A stretch of 7,589 nt of DNA from CAZUZD01 sp964624465 (GCA_964624465.1 CAZUZD010000298.1:1-7589); one strand, 5' to 3'; counted from the stretch's first letter, positions 1-7,272 are shown. Notes: generated from the sequence alone by a model not told the origin. Translations and numbers: made by a program.

Positions 1-2
1 CG

Positions 3-176
3 GCCGCGATCGCCCCCCACCTGGGCCACGGCCACGTTCGCGGCGATCGGATAGTGCCCGGCGACCCGACGCGCGGGACCGGGCCGACCACCGCCGAGGC
101 CCGCGACGACTGGGCCCGGGTCCGCGACGGCCTCGAACCCTGGCTGCCACCGGCCCTGCTCGCGCCGATCGCCTGA
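3..176 (+). CDS. C-terminal fragment of an unidentified protein
   Basis: An open frame runs from the left edge to a TGA at 174-176 and encodes 57 residues; the start lies outside the window. The frame has high GC at third positions like the confirmed genes, and a natural residue mix with three acidic/Arg/Trp stretches (for example EARDDWARVRDGLEPWLPP), unlike the Arg/Pro-rich translation of the next frame, which is also open. The pattern of an N-terminal His-Gly-rich part followed by a D-x-W helix and a Pro-Leu-Leu end is loosely reminiscent of the C-terminus of some sulfotransferases, but this is only a weak impression and no catalytic motif is visible. It could be upstream partner of the lipoprotein gene 61 bp downstream. 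Function is unknown. Confidence 0.5.
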   Translation, partial: AAIAPHLGHGHVRGDRIVPGDPTRGTGPTTAEARDDWARVRDGLEPWLPPALLAPIA

Positions 177-237
177 TCCGAGCTGCGGGGTCGCGCCCGA
201 TGGCCGAGTTGCCGGCCGATCCTGCGAGCCAACTGCC

Positions 238-696
238 ATGAACCGTTCCACCCGCCCCCTGCCCCCCAGCCGACCGCGACGCCCCGGTGGCCCGCTGCTG
301 CTGGCGCTGGCCCTGGCGGCGAGCGGCTGCGGCGAGGAGCTGGGGCCCGAGCGACCGCCCACGGCGCGGATCTCGGGCCGGGTCCGGGTCGGCGATCGTC
401 CGGTCTCGGGCGGCTGGATCGAGTTCCTGCCGGTCGAGGGCACTCGCGGCAACCTCCGCTCGGCGCCCCTGGGGCCCGATGGCCGGTTCGCCGCCGATGG
501 GGTGGCCGCCGGCCGCGACCTGGTCCGGTTCGTGCGCCCGCCCTTCGAGTTGCCGGCGCCGTCGGCCGATCCCCGACTGGGGTTCACGCAGTTCACCAGC
601 CCCCTGCGCCTCGACGTGGTCGACGGGGCCACCATCGACCTGGACCTCCGGGCCGAGGCCCTGCGGCTGATCCGCGAGTCGAACCGCCGGCGCTGA
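238..696 (+). CDS. Predicted lipoprotein with carboxypeptidase-regulatory-like domain
   Basis: A 152-residue protein with an Arg/Pro-rich n-region (residues 1-19), a short Leu/Ala hydrophobic stretch (20-28) and a lipobox ASGC ending at Cys31, so it is expected to be lipidated and anchored in the membrane. Residues about 43-100 (ARISGRVRVGDRPVSGGWIEF, then a PDGRF turn and a VAAGRDLVRFVRP strand) follow the pattern of small transthyretin/carboxypeptidase-regulatory-like beta domains that are abundant as short lipoproteins in planctomycetes. No enzyme motif is present; a structural or binding role at the cell surface is inferred. The n-region is unusually long, but no later in-frame start precedes the hydrophobic stretch. 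No clear Shine-Dalgarno sequence precedes the ATG. The gene ends 37 bp before corA, so co-transcription is likely. Confidence 0.75.
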   Translation: MNRSTRPLPPSRPRRPGGPLLLALALAASGCGEELGPERPPTARISGRVRVGDRPVSGGWIEFLPVEGTRGNLRSAPLGPDGRFAADGVAAGRDLVRFVRPPFELPAPSADPRLGFTQFTSPLRLDVVDGATIDLDLRAEALRLIRESNRRR

Positions 697-733
697 GCCC
701 GCACCGGCGCCCCACGAGCGGGAGAGCGACCCC

Positions 734-1792
734 ATGGCGACCGACCTGAACGAGCCCGCCGCCGCCCAGTCCGACGCCCGGACCGCCCCCCGAATGCGCG
801 CCGTCTACCGCGACGCCGCCGGCACCGTCCATCGCGACTGGCCGGTCGAGCGCATCGGCGAGGCGCTGGCCGACCTGGAAGGCACCCTCTGGCTCGACAT
901 CGAGGACCCGCAGGGCCAGCCCGGCGGCCCGGTCGAGGTGCTCTTCCGCGACGTCTTCGGGTTTCACCCCCTGGCGATCGAGGACGCGCTCAAGGAGAGC
1001 AACATCCCCAAGATCGACGACTGGGACCGCTACCTCTACCTGGTCTTCCACGCCATCGAGTTTGACTCCGAGTCGCACACCCTGCACCTGCACGAGCTGG
1101 ACCTGTTCCTGGCCCGCAACTTCCTGGTCTCCTACCACACCGAGCCCATGCCGATCGTGGAGAAGGTCTGGAAGCTCGTCGAGCGCGACACCGTGAACCG
1201 GCTCCGGCGCCGGCCCGATCACCTGACCTACCTGCTGCTGGACCAGGGCGTCACCGACCACCTGATCGCGATCGAGCACCTCGACGCCGCTATCGACGAC
1301 GCGCAGGACGAGGTCTTCGACCGGGCCACGCCGCAGACGCTCCAGAAGATCTTCCGGATCAAGCGCTCGGTGATGCGGGTGCACCGGATCATCGGTCCCC
1401 AGCGCGAGGTGGCCAACAAGCTCGCCCGCGACTCCTACCCCATGGTCGGCGAGCGCGACCGGGTGTACTTCCGCGACCTCTACGACGGCCTGGTGCGGCT
1501 CCACGACATCTCGGAGAGCGTCCGCGACCTGGTCGGCGGGGCGCTCGAGACGTACCTGTCGGTGACGTCCAACCGCACCAACGACATCATGAAGACCCTC
1601 ACCATCGTCTCGGTGCTGTTCCTGCCGCTGAACTTCCTGGTCGGCTTCTTCGGGATGAACTTCTTCGGTGACAACATCGTGCTCGGGCCCGACCACCCCG
1701 GGCACATCGGCCTGTTCGTCGCCGGCGTGGTCCTGATGCTCGGGTCGGCGAGTTCCTTCGGGGTCTGGGCCCACCGCCGCGGCTGGTTCTGA
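734..1792 (+). CDS. corA: CorA-family magnesium/divalent cation channel
   Basis: A 352-residue protein with the full CorA architecture. The N-terminal cytoplasmic domain (about 20-280) contains TLWLDIEDP (51-59) and HPLAIEDAL (78-86), both typical of the family, followed by the long stalk helices. Near the C-terminus lie two membrane segments, about 289-310 and 325-345, and the signature GMN filter motif at 307-309, followed by a short extracellular loop and a basic tail (AHRRGWF). CorA forms a pentamer that lets Mg2+ (or Co2+/Ni2+) enter the cytoplasm. The residue before GMN is Phe rather than the commonest Tyr, and the loop reads FFGDN rather than an MPE-type loop, so exact ion preference cannot be read. 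The ATG is preceded by GGGAG at 720-724. Length and ends fit a complete gene. The 37 bp gap to the lipoprotein gene suggests shared transcription. Confidence 0.95.
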   Translation: MATDLNEPAAAQSDARTAPRMRAVYRDAAGTVHRDWPVERIGEALADLEGTLWLDIEDPQGQPGGPVEVLFRDVFGFHPLAIEDALKESNIPKIDDWDRYLYLVFHAIEFDSESHTLHLHELDLFLARNFLVSYHTEPMPIVEKVWKLVERDTVNRLRRRPDHLTYLLLDQGVTDHLIAIEHLDAAIDDAQDEVFDRATPQTLQKIFRIKRSVMRVHRIIGPQREVANKLARDSYPMVGERDRVYFRDLYDGLVRLHDISESVRDLVGGALETYLSVTSNRTNDIMKTLTIVSVLFLPLNFLVGFFGMNFFGDNIVLGPDHPGHIGLFVAGVVLMLGSASSFGVWAHRRGWF

Positions 1793-1870
1793 GCGCCCGG
1801 CGTAGCGATCGTAGGGGCGGCGGGCCCCGGGCGACACGGAACGCGTGTATCCCATCGGCATGCCGTGGGA

Positions 1871-1876
1871 TAGACT
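1871..1876 (+). promoter_or_regulatory. Candidate -10 element upstream of recJ
   Basis: TAGACT lies in the context GGATAGACTGG, 101 bp upstream of the recJ start. It keeps T1, A2 and T6 of the bacterial -10 hexamer and resembles TAAGCT (4413-4418) and TAGATT (5440-5445) upstream of two other genes here. No convincing -35 sits at the usual spacing. It is the only such hexamer I noticed in this gap. Confidence 0.35.
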
Positions 1877-1890
1877 GGACGCACGGGGAG

Positions 1891-1918
1891 CGTCGCGGGG
1901 CCGCTGGCCGCCGCGACG
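1891..1918 (+). other. Strong hairpin in the recJ leader
   Basis: CGTCGCGG (1891-1898) is the exact reverse complement of CCGCGACG (1911-1918). Inside it, GGCC (1899-1902) pairs with GGCC (1906-1909) around a GCT loop, leaving one unpaired G. The stem lies about 15 nt after the candidate -10 element and 58 nt before the recJ start, so it would sit near the 5' end of the mRNA. No T-run follows, so it is not a typical terminator; it may stabilise the message or be a by-product of high GC. Confidence 0.4.
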
Positions 1919-1964
1919 GGCGGCCCGAGTCCCAGGCCCGGCTCCGGCGCCGGGCGGCCCCGGC

Positions 1965-1970
1965 GGGAGG
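1965..1970 (+). promoter_or_regulatory. Ribosome binding site that fixes the recJ start
   Basis: GGGAGG lies 6 nt before the ATG at 1977. It favours this ATG over an in-frame ATG at 1845, whose extra 44 residues are Arg/Pro/Gly-rich and match nothing expected at a RecJ N-terminus. Confidence 0.75.
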
Positions 1971-1976
1971 TCGCGG

Positions 1977-3723
1977 ATGACGACCCAACAGTGGCGCCTG
2001 CGTCCGTTCGACGCCGACCGGGTCCAGGCCCTGGCGCGGTCGGCCGGCCTGAATCCGCTGGTCGCCCAGCTCCTGCTGAGCCGGGGGGTGACCGACGTGG
2101 CCTCGGCCCGCGCCTTCCTGGACGTGCGCCGCGACGGCCTGCACGACCCCGGCCTGCTGCCGGGGGCCGCCGAGGCCGCCGACCGGATCGTGCGGGCGAT
2201 CCGCCAGGGCCGGCAGATCATCATCTACGGCGACTACGACGTCGACGGCGTCTGCGGCACCAGCCTGCTCTGGGCCTGCCTGAAGCTGGCCGGCGCCGGC
2301 TCGGCGATCTACTACATCCCGCACCGCATCGACGAGGGCTACGGCGTCAATGCCGAGGCGCTGCGGAAGCTGGCCGGCGCCCACCCCGGCGCGCTGATCG
2401 TCACGGTCGACTGCGGGATCTCGGCGGTGCGCGAGGCGAAGCTCGCCCGCGAGCTGGGCCTGGAGCTGATCATCACCGACCACCACACCCCCGGGCCCGA
2501 CTGGCCCGAGGCCGACGTGGTCGTGCACCCGCGCTCGCCGGGCTCGGCGTACCCGTTCCAGGACCTCTGCGGCGCGGGGGTGGCGTTCAAGGTCGCCTGG
2601 CAGATCTGCAAGAGCTTCGGCGACGGCAAGAAGGCCTCGCCGCACCTGCGCGACTACCTGCTGCGGGCGATCAACCTGGTGGCGCTGGCGACCGTGGCCG
2701 ACGTGGTGCCGCTGGAGGGGGAAAATCGCATCTTCGTCCGCCACGGCCTGCGGGGCCTCACGGCCGACGCCTCGGTGGGCCTGCGGGCGCTGATGCAGGT
2801 CTCGGGCTGCCTGGGCGCCGACAAGCTCGGCACCGGCCAGATCGGCTTCGGCCTGGCGCCCCGGATCAACGCCGCCGGCCGGCTCGAGTGCGCCATGAAG
2901 GCCGTCGAGATGCTCACCACCGACGACGCCGAACGGGCCCTGGAGCTGGCCCGCGACCTCGACGACTGCAACCAGCGGCGCCAGGAGGTCGAGCGCACGA
3001 TCGTCGGCGAGGCCCATGCCCTGGTCGAGGCCGCCGGCGGCGCCGGCCAGAACGGGGCGATCGTCGTGGGCCAGGCCGGCTGGCACCCCGGCGTCATCGG
3101 CATCGTCGCCAGCCGCCTGGTCGACGCCTACCACCGGCCCACGGTGGTCGTGGCGCTCGGCGAGGAGCAGGCGCAGGGCTCGGCCCGCTCGGTCCCCGGC
3201 TTCGACCTCTACGAGGCCCTCTCCGCCTGCTCCGACGGCCTGACCGCCTTCGGCGGCCACCGCGCCGCGGCCGGCCTCAAGCTGCCCCCCGGGCACTTCC
3301 CCGTCTTTGCCGAGCGGTTCGTGGCGCACTGCAGCGACCGGCTCACGGCCGAGCAGCGGGTCAAGGTCCTGAACATCGACGCCGAGGTGCGCCTGGGCGA
3401 GCTCAGCCTCAAGGCGATCGAGGCGATCGACGAGCTGGAGCCCTACGGCATCGGCAACCCCCGGCCCGTGCTCGTCTCCGGCCCGCTGAGCCTGGTGGGC
3501 GAGCCCCGGGTCGTCGGCGAGCGCAAGAACCACGTGCAGCTGCGGTTCGCCCAGGGGCAGACGGTCGTCAAGGCGATCGGCTGGAACCTGGCGGGGCGGG
3601 CCCGGGAGCTGACCCCGGGGGCGCGGTGTGCCGTCGCGTATCAGCCCAGCATCAACGAGTGGAACGGCCGCCGCGACGTCCAGCTCGAGGTCAAGGACTG
3701 GCGGCTCGTGGGGGAGGATGGCC

Positions 3724-3740
<17 letters not shown>
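1977..3740 (+). CDS. recJ: Single-stranded-DNA-specific exonuclease RecJ
   Basis: A 587-residue protein, close to the usual RecJ length of about 570-600. RecJ degrades single-stranded DNA 5' to 3' in the cytoplasm, serving RecF-type recombination, mismatch repair and base-excision repair. The DHH phosphoesterase core is intact: YGDYDVDG at 84-91 (metal-binding Asp residues), VTVDCGIS at 142-149, and the DHH signature in IITDHHTPG with Asp168, His169 and His170. GFGLAPRINAAGRL (290-303) and GSARSVPGFDLYEAL (401-415) are typical RecJ blocks, and the DHHA1 motif FGGHRAAAGL starts at 425. EPYGIGNPRP (from 488) opens the C-terminal OB-type domain. No key residue is missing. The start is set by the ribosome binding site at 1965-1970. 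The 3' end overlaps pcm by 17 nt. A candidate promoter and hairpin lie in the 184 bp gap upstream, so transcription probably begins there rather than in corA. Confidence 0.97.
3713..3717 (+). promoter_or_regulatory. Ribosome binding site of pcm, inside recJ
   Basis: GGAGG within the last codons of recJ ends 6 nt before the ATG at 3724. It directly abuts another in-frame ATG at 3718, which is therefore too close to be used. This selects 3724 as the pcm start and implies that ribosomes finishing recJ pass over the site. Confidence 0.65.
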
Positions 3741-4386
<646 letters not shown>

Positions 4387-4412
4387 CCTTCCGGCCGGGC
4401 CGCTCGATCGGC

Positions 4413-4418
4413 TAAGCT
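4413..4418 (+). promoter_or_regulatory. Candidate -10 element upstream of the MBL-fold gene
   Basis: TAAGCT in the context GGCTAAGCTCAGG starts 169 bp before the start codon at 4582. It shares GCTA....TCAGG with the sequence at 5438-5449. No clear -35 is present; TTCCGG at 4389-4394 has suitable 18 bp spacing but a poor match. If real, the leader would be about 155 nt. Confidence 0.35.
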
Positions 4419-4435
4419 CAGGGGCCCGGCGGGTG

Positions 4436-4449
4436 TCGCGGCTCCGCGA
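4436..4449 (+). other. Short hairpin in the MBL-fold gene leader
   Basis: TCGCGG (4436-4441) and CCGCGA (4444-4449) are exact reverse complements, giving at least a 5 bp stem with a 4 nt loop. It begins 17 nt after the candidate -10. The remainder of the 195 bp gap (4387-4581) is C/G-rich with no gene I can support. Confidence 0.25.
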
Positions 4450-4581
4450 TCCCGACCGGGGCCCAAATCACGTCTGCGACGGCCCCGCCCGGCCCACGGC
4501 CCCGGTGGCCGGCCCCGCCCCTGGCGCGGCCGGATCGACCCGGACCGCTCTGAACCCGCTCGCCCCGAGGCCCCCGCCCCG

Positions 4582-5361
4582 ATGGAACGCGTCTACGTCT
4601 TCCCCGGCGTCATCGAGATGAACGTCCAGGCGCGCCGGCTCCTGGGGGTGAACATCTACCTGATCGACGGCGGCTCCGAGTGGGCCCTGATCGACGTCGG
4701 CTTCCTCGACGAGCTGCCCGACGTGCTGGAGCTGATCCGGCGCCTGGGCTTCAGCCTCTCGGCCTGCAAGGCGATCGTCGCCACCCACGCCGACGCCGAC
4801 CACGCCCAGGGCCTGGCCCGCGCGCGTGAGGTGCTCAAGTGCCCGGTGCTGGCGCACCCGAAGAGCGTGGCGCCGTTGCAGGATGGCGACGAGATCCTGA
4901 CCTACGCCCGCATCGATGCGCAGAACATCCACATCCCCATGCCCCGCTGCAAGGTCGACCGCACCATCGACGAGGGGGACGTGCTGGAGGTCGGCGACCG
5001 CCGCCTGGAGGTCTGGTCGACGCCGGGCCACACCGCCGGCCAGCTCGCCTTCCGCATGGGCGAGCTGCTGTTCTCGGGCGACAACATCTTCCGCGACGGC
5101 TGCGTGGGGGTGATCGACGCCCACCACGGGTCGAGCCTGCCCGACTACCTCAGGAGCCTGCAGCGGATCCGCGCCAGCGACGCCCGCTGGCTGCTGCCGT
5201 CGCACGGCCCGATCTTCGCCAAGGACGACGCGCTGATCGCTGCCACCATCGCGCGGCTGGAGGCGTACACCCACATGGCCGACTTCGGCACCTGCGCCGT
5301 CGACTGGCCGCTGCTGGACCAGTGGGAGCAGGAGCTGGCCGACGGCCGGCTGCCCGGCTGA
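4582..5361 (+). CDS. Metallo-beta-lactamase-fold hydrolase, HxDxDH variant
   Basis: A 259-residue protein with the glyoxalase II-like MBL fold. It has an opening strand (LLGVNIYLIDGGSEWALIDVG, about 20-40), the metal motif THADADH with His69, Asp71, Asp73 and His74, then TPGHTAGQ with His150, FSGDN with Asp167 and PSHGP with His208. These are all the expected metal-ligand positions, except that the second His of HxHxDH is Asp. Members of the fold hydrolyse thioesters, lactones, phosphodiesters or other bonds using one or two metal ions; substrate cannot be read here. No signal peptide is visible, so it is probably cytoplasmic. The ATG at 4582 lacks a clear Shine-Dalgarno sequence, but no better start lies between it and the conserved core. 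It stands alone between two gaps of about 190 bp and is probably its own transcription unit. Confidence 0.9.
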   Translation: MERVYVFPGVIEMNVQARRLLGVNIYLIDGGSEWALIDVGFLDELPDVLELIRRLGFSLSACKAIVATHADADHAQGLARAREVLKCPVLAHPKSVAPLQDGDEILTYARIDAQNIHIPMPRCKVDRTIDEGDVLEVGDRRLEVWSTPGHTAGQLAFRMGELLFSGDNIFRDGCVGVIDAHHGSSLPDYLRSLQRIRASDARWLLPSHGPIFAKDDALIAATIARLEAYTHMADFGTCAVDWPLLDQWEQELADGRLPG

Positions 5362-5387
5362 GGACGGGCCGGCGCGGGGACTTCGGC

Positions 5388-5414
5388 AAAACCGGCTCGG
5401 GACTGGAGTTTTTT
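5388..5414 (+). terminator. Possible intrinsic terminator after the MBL-fold gene
   Basis: AAAA (5388-5391) plus CCGG (5392-5395) can pair with CTGG (5403-5406) plus TTTT (5409-5412), with an AG bulge and a seven-base loop. The T-run extends over six bases (5409-5414), the longest T-run I saw in this GC-rich window. The stem is imperfect, and the T-run also lies 25 bp upstream of the next gene's candidate -10, so it may serve that promoter instead. Confidence 0.35.
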
Positions 5415-5439
5415 CCTCCCGAACGCCCCTGGATGTCGC

Positions 5440-5445
5440 TAGATT
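5440..5445 (+). promoter_or_regulatory. Candidate -10 element upstream of the LTXXQ-like gene
   Basis: TAGATT in the context CGCTAGATTCAGG starts 113 bp before the start codon at 5553. It is the best of the three related hexamers in the window (T1, A2, A5-like position T, T6), and lies downstream of an AT-rich patch (T6 at 5409-5414). No standard -35 is at 16-18 bp; TTCCTC at 5413-5418 is 21 bp away. Confidence 0.4.
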
Positions 5446-5450
5446 CAGGA

Positions 5451-5469
5451 CACGCCCGCCCCGGGCGTG
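5451..5469 (+). other. Perfect 8 bp hairpin at the predicted transcript 5' end
   Basis: CACGCCCG (5451-5458) and CGGGCGTG (5462-5469) are exact reverse complements around a CCC loop. It begins 6 nt after the candidate -10, about where transcription would start, so the mRNA could begin with this stem. It might protect the transcript 5' end or instead be a protein-binding palindrome over the start site. Confidence 0.4.
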
Positions 5470-5539
5470 CCCCGGTCGGCCTGCGCGCACACCAGAGCTG
5501 AGCCGGCCCGGTCGCGTCCCACCCCTCACCGAGAGATTT

Positions 5540-5543
5540 GGAG
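5540..5543 (+). promoter_or_regulatory. Ribosome binding site supporting the ATG at 5553
   Basis: GGAG lies 9 nt before the ATG at 5553. An in-frame TTG at 5538 overlaps this site and would place charged residues before the signal peptide, so the ATG is preferred. Confidence 0.6.
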
Positions 5544-5552
5544 CCCCGAGCG

Positions 5553-6236
5553 ATGAAGACCTCCGGATTGCTGACGCTGGCCCTCGGGCTGGCCGTGGTC
5601 GTGGCGGCGCCCCGGACCTCGAACGCCCAGGGCGGTCGCGGCATGATGGGCGGCGGCATGGGCGGCCCGATGGCCGGCCTGGGGGCGCTGATGAGCCCCG
5701 CCGGTCAGAAGGAGCTGAGCCTCTCCGAGGAGCAGATCGAGAAGGTCCGCGAGATCAGCGAGAACCTCCGCTCGACCATGATGGAGAAGTTCCAGGGCCT
5801 CCAGGATGTGCCGCAGGAGGAGCGCCAGGCCAAGATGCAGTCGCTGATGAAGGAGGTCGGCGACGGCGTCGAGACCGAGCTCAAGGGCATCCTCAAGGAG
5901 GATCAGCTCAAGCGCTACAAGCAGATCACCATCCAGGCCGCCGGCCTCGAGGCCTTCAGCCGCGACGACGTCGCCAAGGCCCTCGAGCTGACCGCCGACC
6001 AGAAGGCCAAGATCAAGGGCATCGCCGACGACCTCCGCTCGGAGATGATGGGCCTGCGCGAGCAGTTCCAGGACGACATGCAGGGCGCCATGAAGAAGAT
6101 GCAGGAGCTCCGCGCCGGGGCCCTCGACAAGGTCAAGGGCAGCCTCACCGACAAGCAGAAGGAGCAGTGGACCGAGCTGACCGGCAAGCCGTTCCAGATG
6201 CCCGCCCCGGGCGGCCCCCGCCGCCGCATCGACTGA
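5553..6236 (+). CDS. Secreted LTXXQ-like helical protein with an internal duplication
   Basis: A 227-residue protein. Residues 1-25 form a signal peptide (short basic start, Leu/Ala/Val core, likely cut after SNA before Gln26), so it is exported. Residues 26-50 are Gly/Met-rich (GGRGMMGGGMGGPM). The rest is highly charged and predicted helical, with LSEEQ at 57-61, LKEDQ at 114-118, LTADQ at 146-150 and LTDKQ at 198-202. The motif resembles LTXXQ of the Spy/CpxP-type periplasmic proteins, which act as chaperones or stress sensors; similarity is at motif level only, so function is inferred. The two halves align: EISENLRSTMMEKF (67-80) matches GIADDLRSEMMGLR (156-169). It ends in an Arg-rich tail (GPRRRID). 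Many planctomycete proteins of this style end with a Trp-x-x-LTG-x-PF block as seen at 206-214. It has its own candidate promoter and converges on the export gene. Confidence 0.8.
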   Translation: MKTSGLLTLALGLAVVVAAPRTSNAQGGRGMMGGGMGGPMAGLGALMSPAGQKELSLSEEQIEKVREISENLRSTMMEKFQGLQDVPQEERQAKMQSLMKEVGDGVETELKGILKEDQLKRYKQITIQAAGLEAFSRDDVAKALELTADQKAKIKGIADDLRSEMMGLREQFQDDMQGAMKKMQELRAGALDKVKGSLTDKQKEQWTELTGKPFQMPAPGGPRRRID

Positions 6237-6274
6237 GGTTCGCGACCCCCGCGACCCCTCCCCGAAATGACCGA

Positions 6275-6308
6275 CGGCCCGGGTCCTCCTGAGGGAGGGC
6301 CCGGGCCG
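6275..6308. terminator. 15 bp stem hairpin between convergent genes
   Basis: CGGCCCGGG (6275-6283) pairs exactly with CCCGGGCCG (6300-6308). The inner bases 6284-6289 pair with 6294-6299 (one T-G wobble), closing a TGAG loop at 6290-6293. It lies 38 bp after the stop at 6236 and 29 bp beyond the stop of the - strand gene, placed to end both transcripts. Neither side has a strong T-run (only a TTTC on the - strand side), so it may act as a 3' stabilising stem or need help from Rho. Confidence 0.7.
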
Positions 6309-6337
6309 CTGGCGTTCCTGGGTCCGTCGGGCGGCGA

Positions 6338-7261
6338 TCAGCGGGCTGCGGAGTTGGCCGGGACCGTCGAGAAGGTCCGGTTCAGGTTGGTGCCGGTACC
6401 GCCGTTGTTGTTGCCGAAGAGGCCGTCGTTGATCGACTTCACCGAGCGGGCGGTGAACGAGTACTGCAGGATCGAGGTCAGCACGGTGTTGAAGGGGGCG
6501 GCCAGGCGATCGATGAAGATCGTGGTCCGGATGATCGGGTCGCGGTAGACGTAGAGCCGATCACCGGGCATCAGCTGGTAGTTGGTGGTCGTGTCGCCCT
6601 CCTGGATGATCGCCGAGAGGTTGACCGGCAGCACCTGGGCGGTGGCGGTGCCGGGCGGACCCGGGCGGACCAGGCGGACGTTGGGCACCGAGGCGGTCGG
6701 GGCCAGGCCGCCGGCGTAGTTGACGGCGTCGAGCACCGTCTCGTTGCCCGTGATCGGCAGCCGGCCGGGTGCGGCGACGTCGCCCTGCACGTAGTAGACC
6801 TGGCTGTTGTACGCCGCCACGTCGACGAACACGCGGTCGGAGTCGCCGGGGGCGATGGCGATCCGCTGGTTCCCCTCGTCGAAGCCCACCAGGCCAAGCA
6901 CCTCGTCGGTGAGGTACTTCCGCAGGTGGATGATGATCTTCTCCTTGATCTCCCGCACCGTCAGGCCGTTCACGTACACGTCGCCGTAGAAGCCGAGCGT
7001 GATCGTGCCGTCGGGCCGCACCAGCCGCTCGCCGGTGATCGGCCGGCCCGGCAGGGCCTCGAGCACCTCGACGATCAGCAGGTCGGGGGGCGAGACGACG
7101 TACTCGGGCATCGAGACCTTATTGAGCTCGCGGGGAATCGGGGTGGCCGCGATCTGCTCCTCCGGCGTCCGCACCGTCTGGCAGCCGATGGCCAGCAGGG
7201 TGGCCAGGGGCAGCAGTAGCCGGCCGACTCCGCGGCGATGGAAGACCCTTGCGCGATCCAT
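6338..7261 (-). CDS. Polysaccharide export lipoprotein (Wza-like, SLBB domain)
   Basis: A 307-residue protein read from 7261 down to the stop at 6338-6340. A basic n-region, a Leu-rich core (15-24) and the lipobox AIGC ending at Cys27 mark a lipoprotein signal. The polysaccharide-export domain covers about 52-150, with EYVVSPPDLLIVEV (53-66), RPDGTITLGFYGDVYVNGLT (82-101) and VREIKEKI (102-109). An SLBB domain follows at about 153-240: VYYVQGDVAAPGRLPI (155-170), the helix TVLDAVNYAGGLAP (175-188), and GDRLYVYRD (233-241). The C-terminal part has a possible amphipathic helix (about 249-270) and an Asn/Gly/Thr-rich tail (278-296). In Wza such proteins form the outer-membrane pore for exported polysaccharide. 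No partner kinase, flippase or glycosyltransferase gene is in the window; they may lie beyond the right edge or elsewhere. AGGAG sits 6 nt upstream of the ATG. Confidence 0.92.
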   Translation of the reverse strand: MDRARVFHRRGVGRLLLPLATLLAIGCQTVRTPEEQIAATPIPRELNKVSMPEYVVSPPDLLIVEVLEALPGRPITGERLVRPDGTITLGFYGDVYVNGLTVREIKEKIIIHLRKYLTDEVLGLVGFDEGNQRIAIAPGDSDRVFVDVAAYNSQVYYVQGDVAAPGRLPITGNETVLDAVNYAGGLAPTASVPNVRLVRPGPPGTATAQVLPVNLSAIIQEGDTTTNYQLMPGDRLYVYRDPIIRTTIFIDRLAAPFNTVLTSILQYSFTARSVKSINDGLFGNNNGGTGTNLNRTFSTVPANSAAR

Positions 7262-7267
7262 GCGACA

Positions 7268-7272
7268 CTCCT
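7268..7272 (-). promoter_or_regulatory. Ribosome binding site of the export lipoprotein gene
   Basis: CTCCT on the + strand reads AGGAG on the coding strand, 6 nt before the ATG whose last base on the + strand is at 7259-7261. It supports the chosen start. Confidence 0.8.

Noticed and set aside
2..241. Second open + strand frame at the left edge whose TGA overlaps the lipoprotein ATG
   Set aside because: It is Arg/Pro-rich, without the third-position GC pattern of the real genes; the frame ending at 176 looks far more natural.
1794..1833. CGCCCGG / CCGGGCG inverted repeat after corA as a terminator
   Set aside because: The stem is only 7 bp with a 26 nt loop and no T-run follows; it is expected by chance at this GC content.
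1845..1976. Upstream in-frame extension of recJ from the ATG at 1845
   Set aside because: The added residues are Arg/Pro/Gly-rich, there is no ribosome binding site before 1845, and GGGAGG precisely serves the ATG at 1977.
593..2224. A 543-residue open frame on the - strand opposite corA
   Set aside because: It runs across a gene end, a gap and another gene start, has low-complexity composition, and opposes a well-supported CorA.
4468..5529. A 353-residue open frame on the - strand opposite the MBL-fold gene
   Set aside because: No motifs, repetitive Val/Asp/Gly/Gln composition, and the + strand has all MBL-fold ligands.
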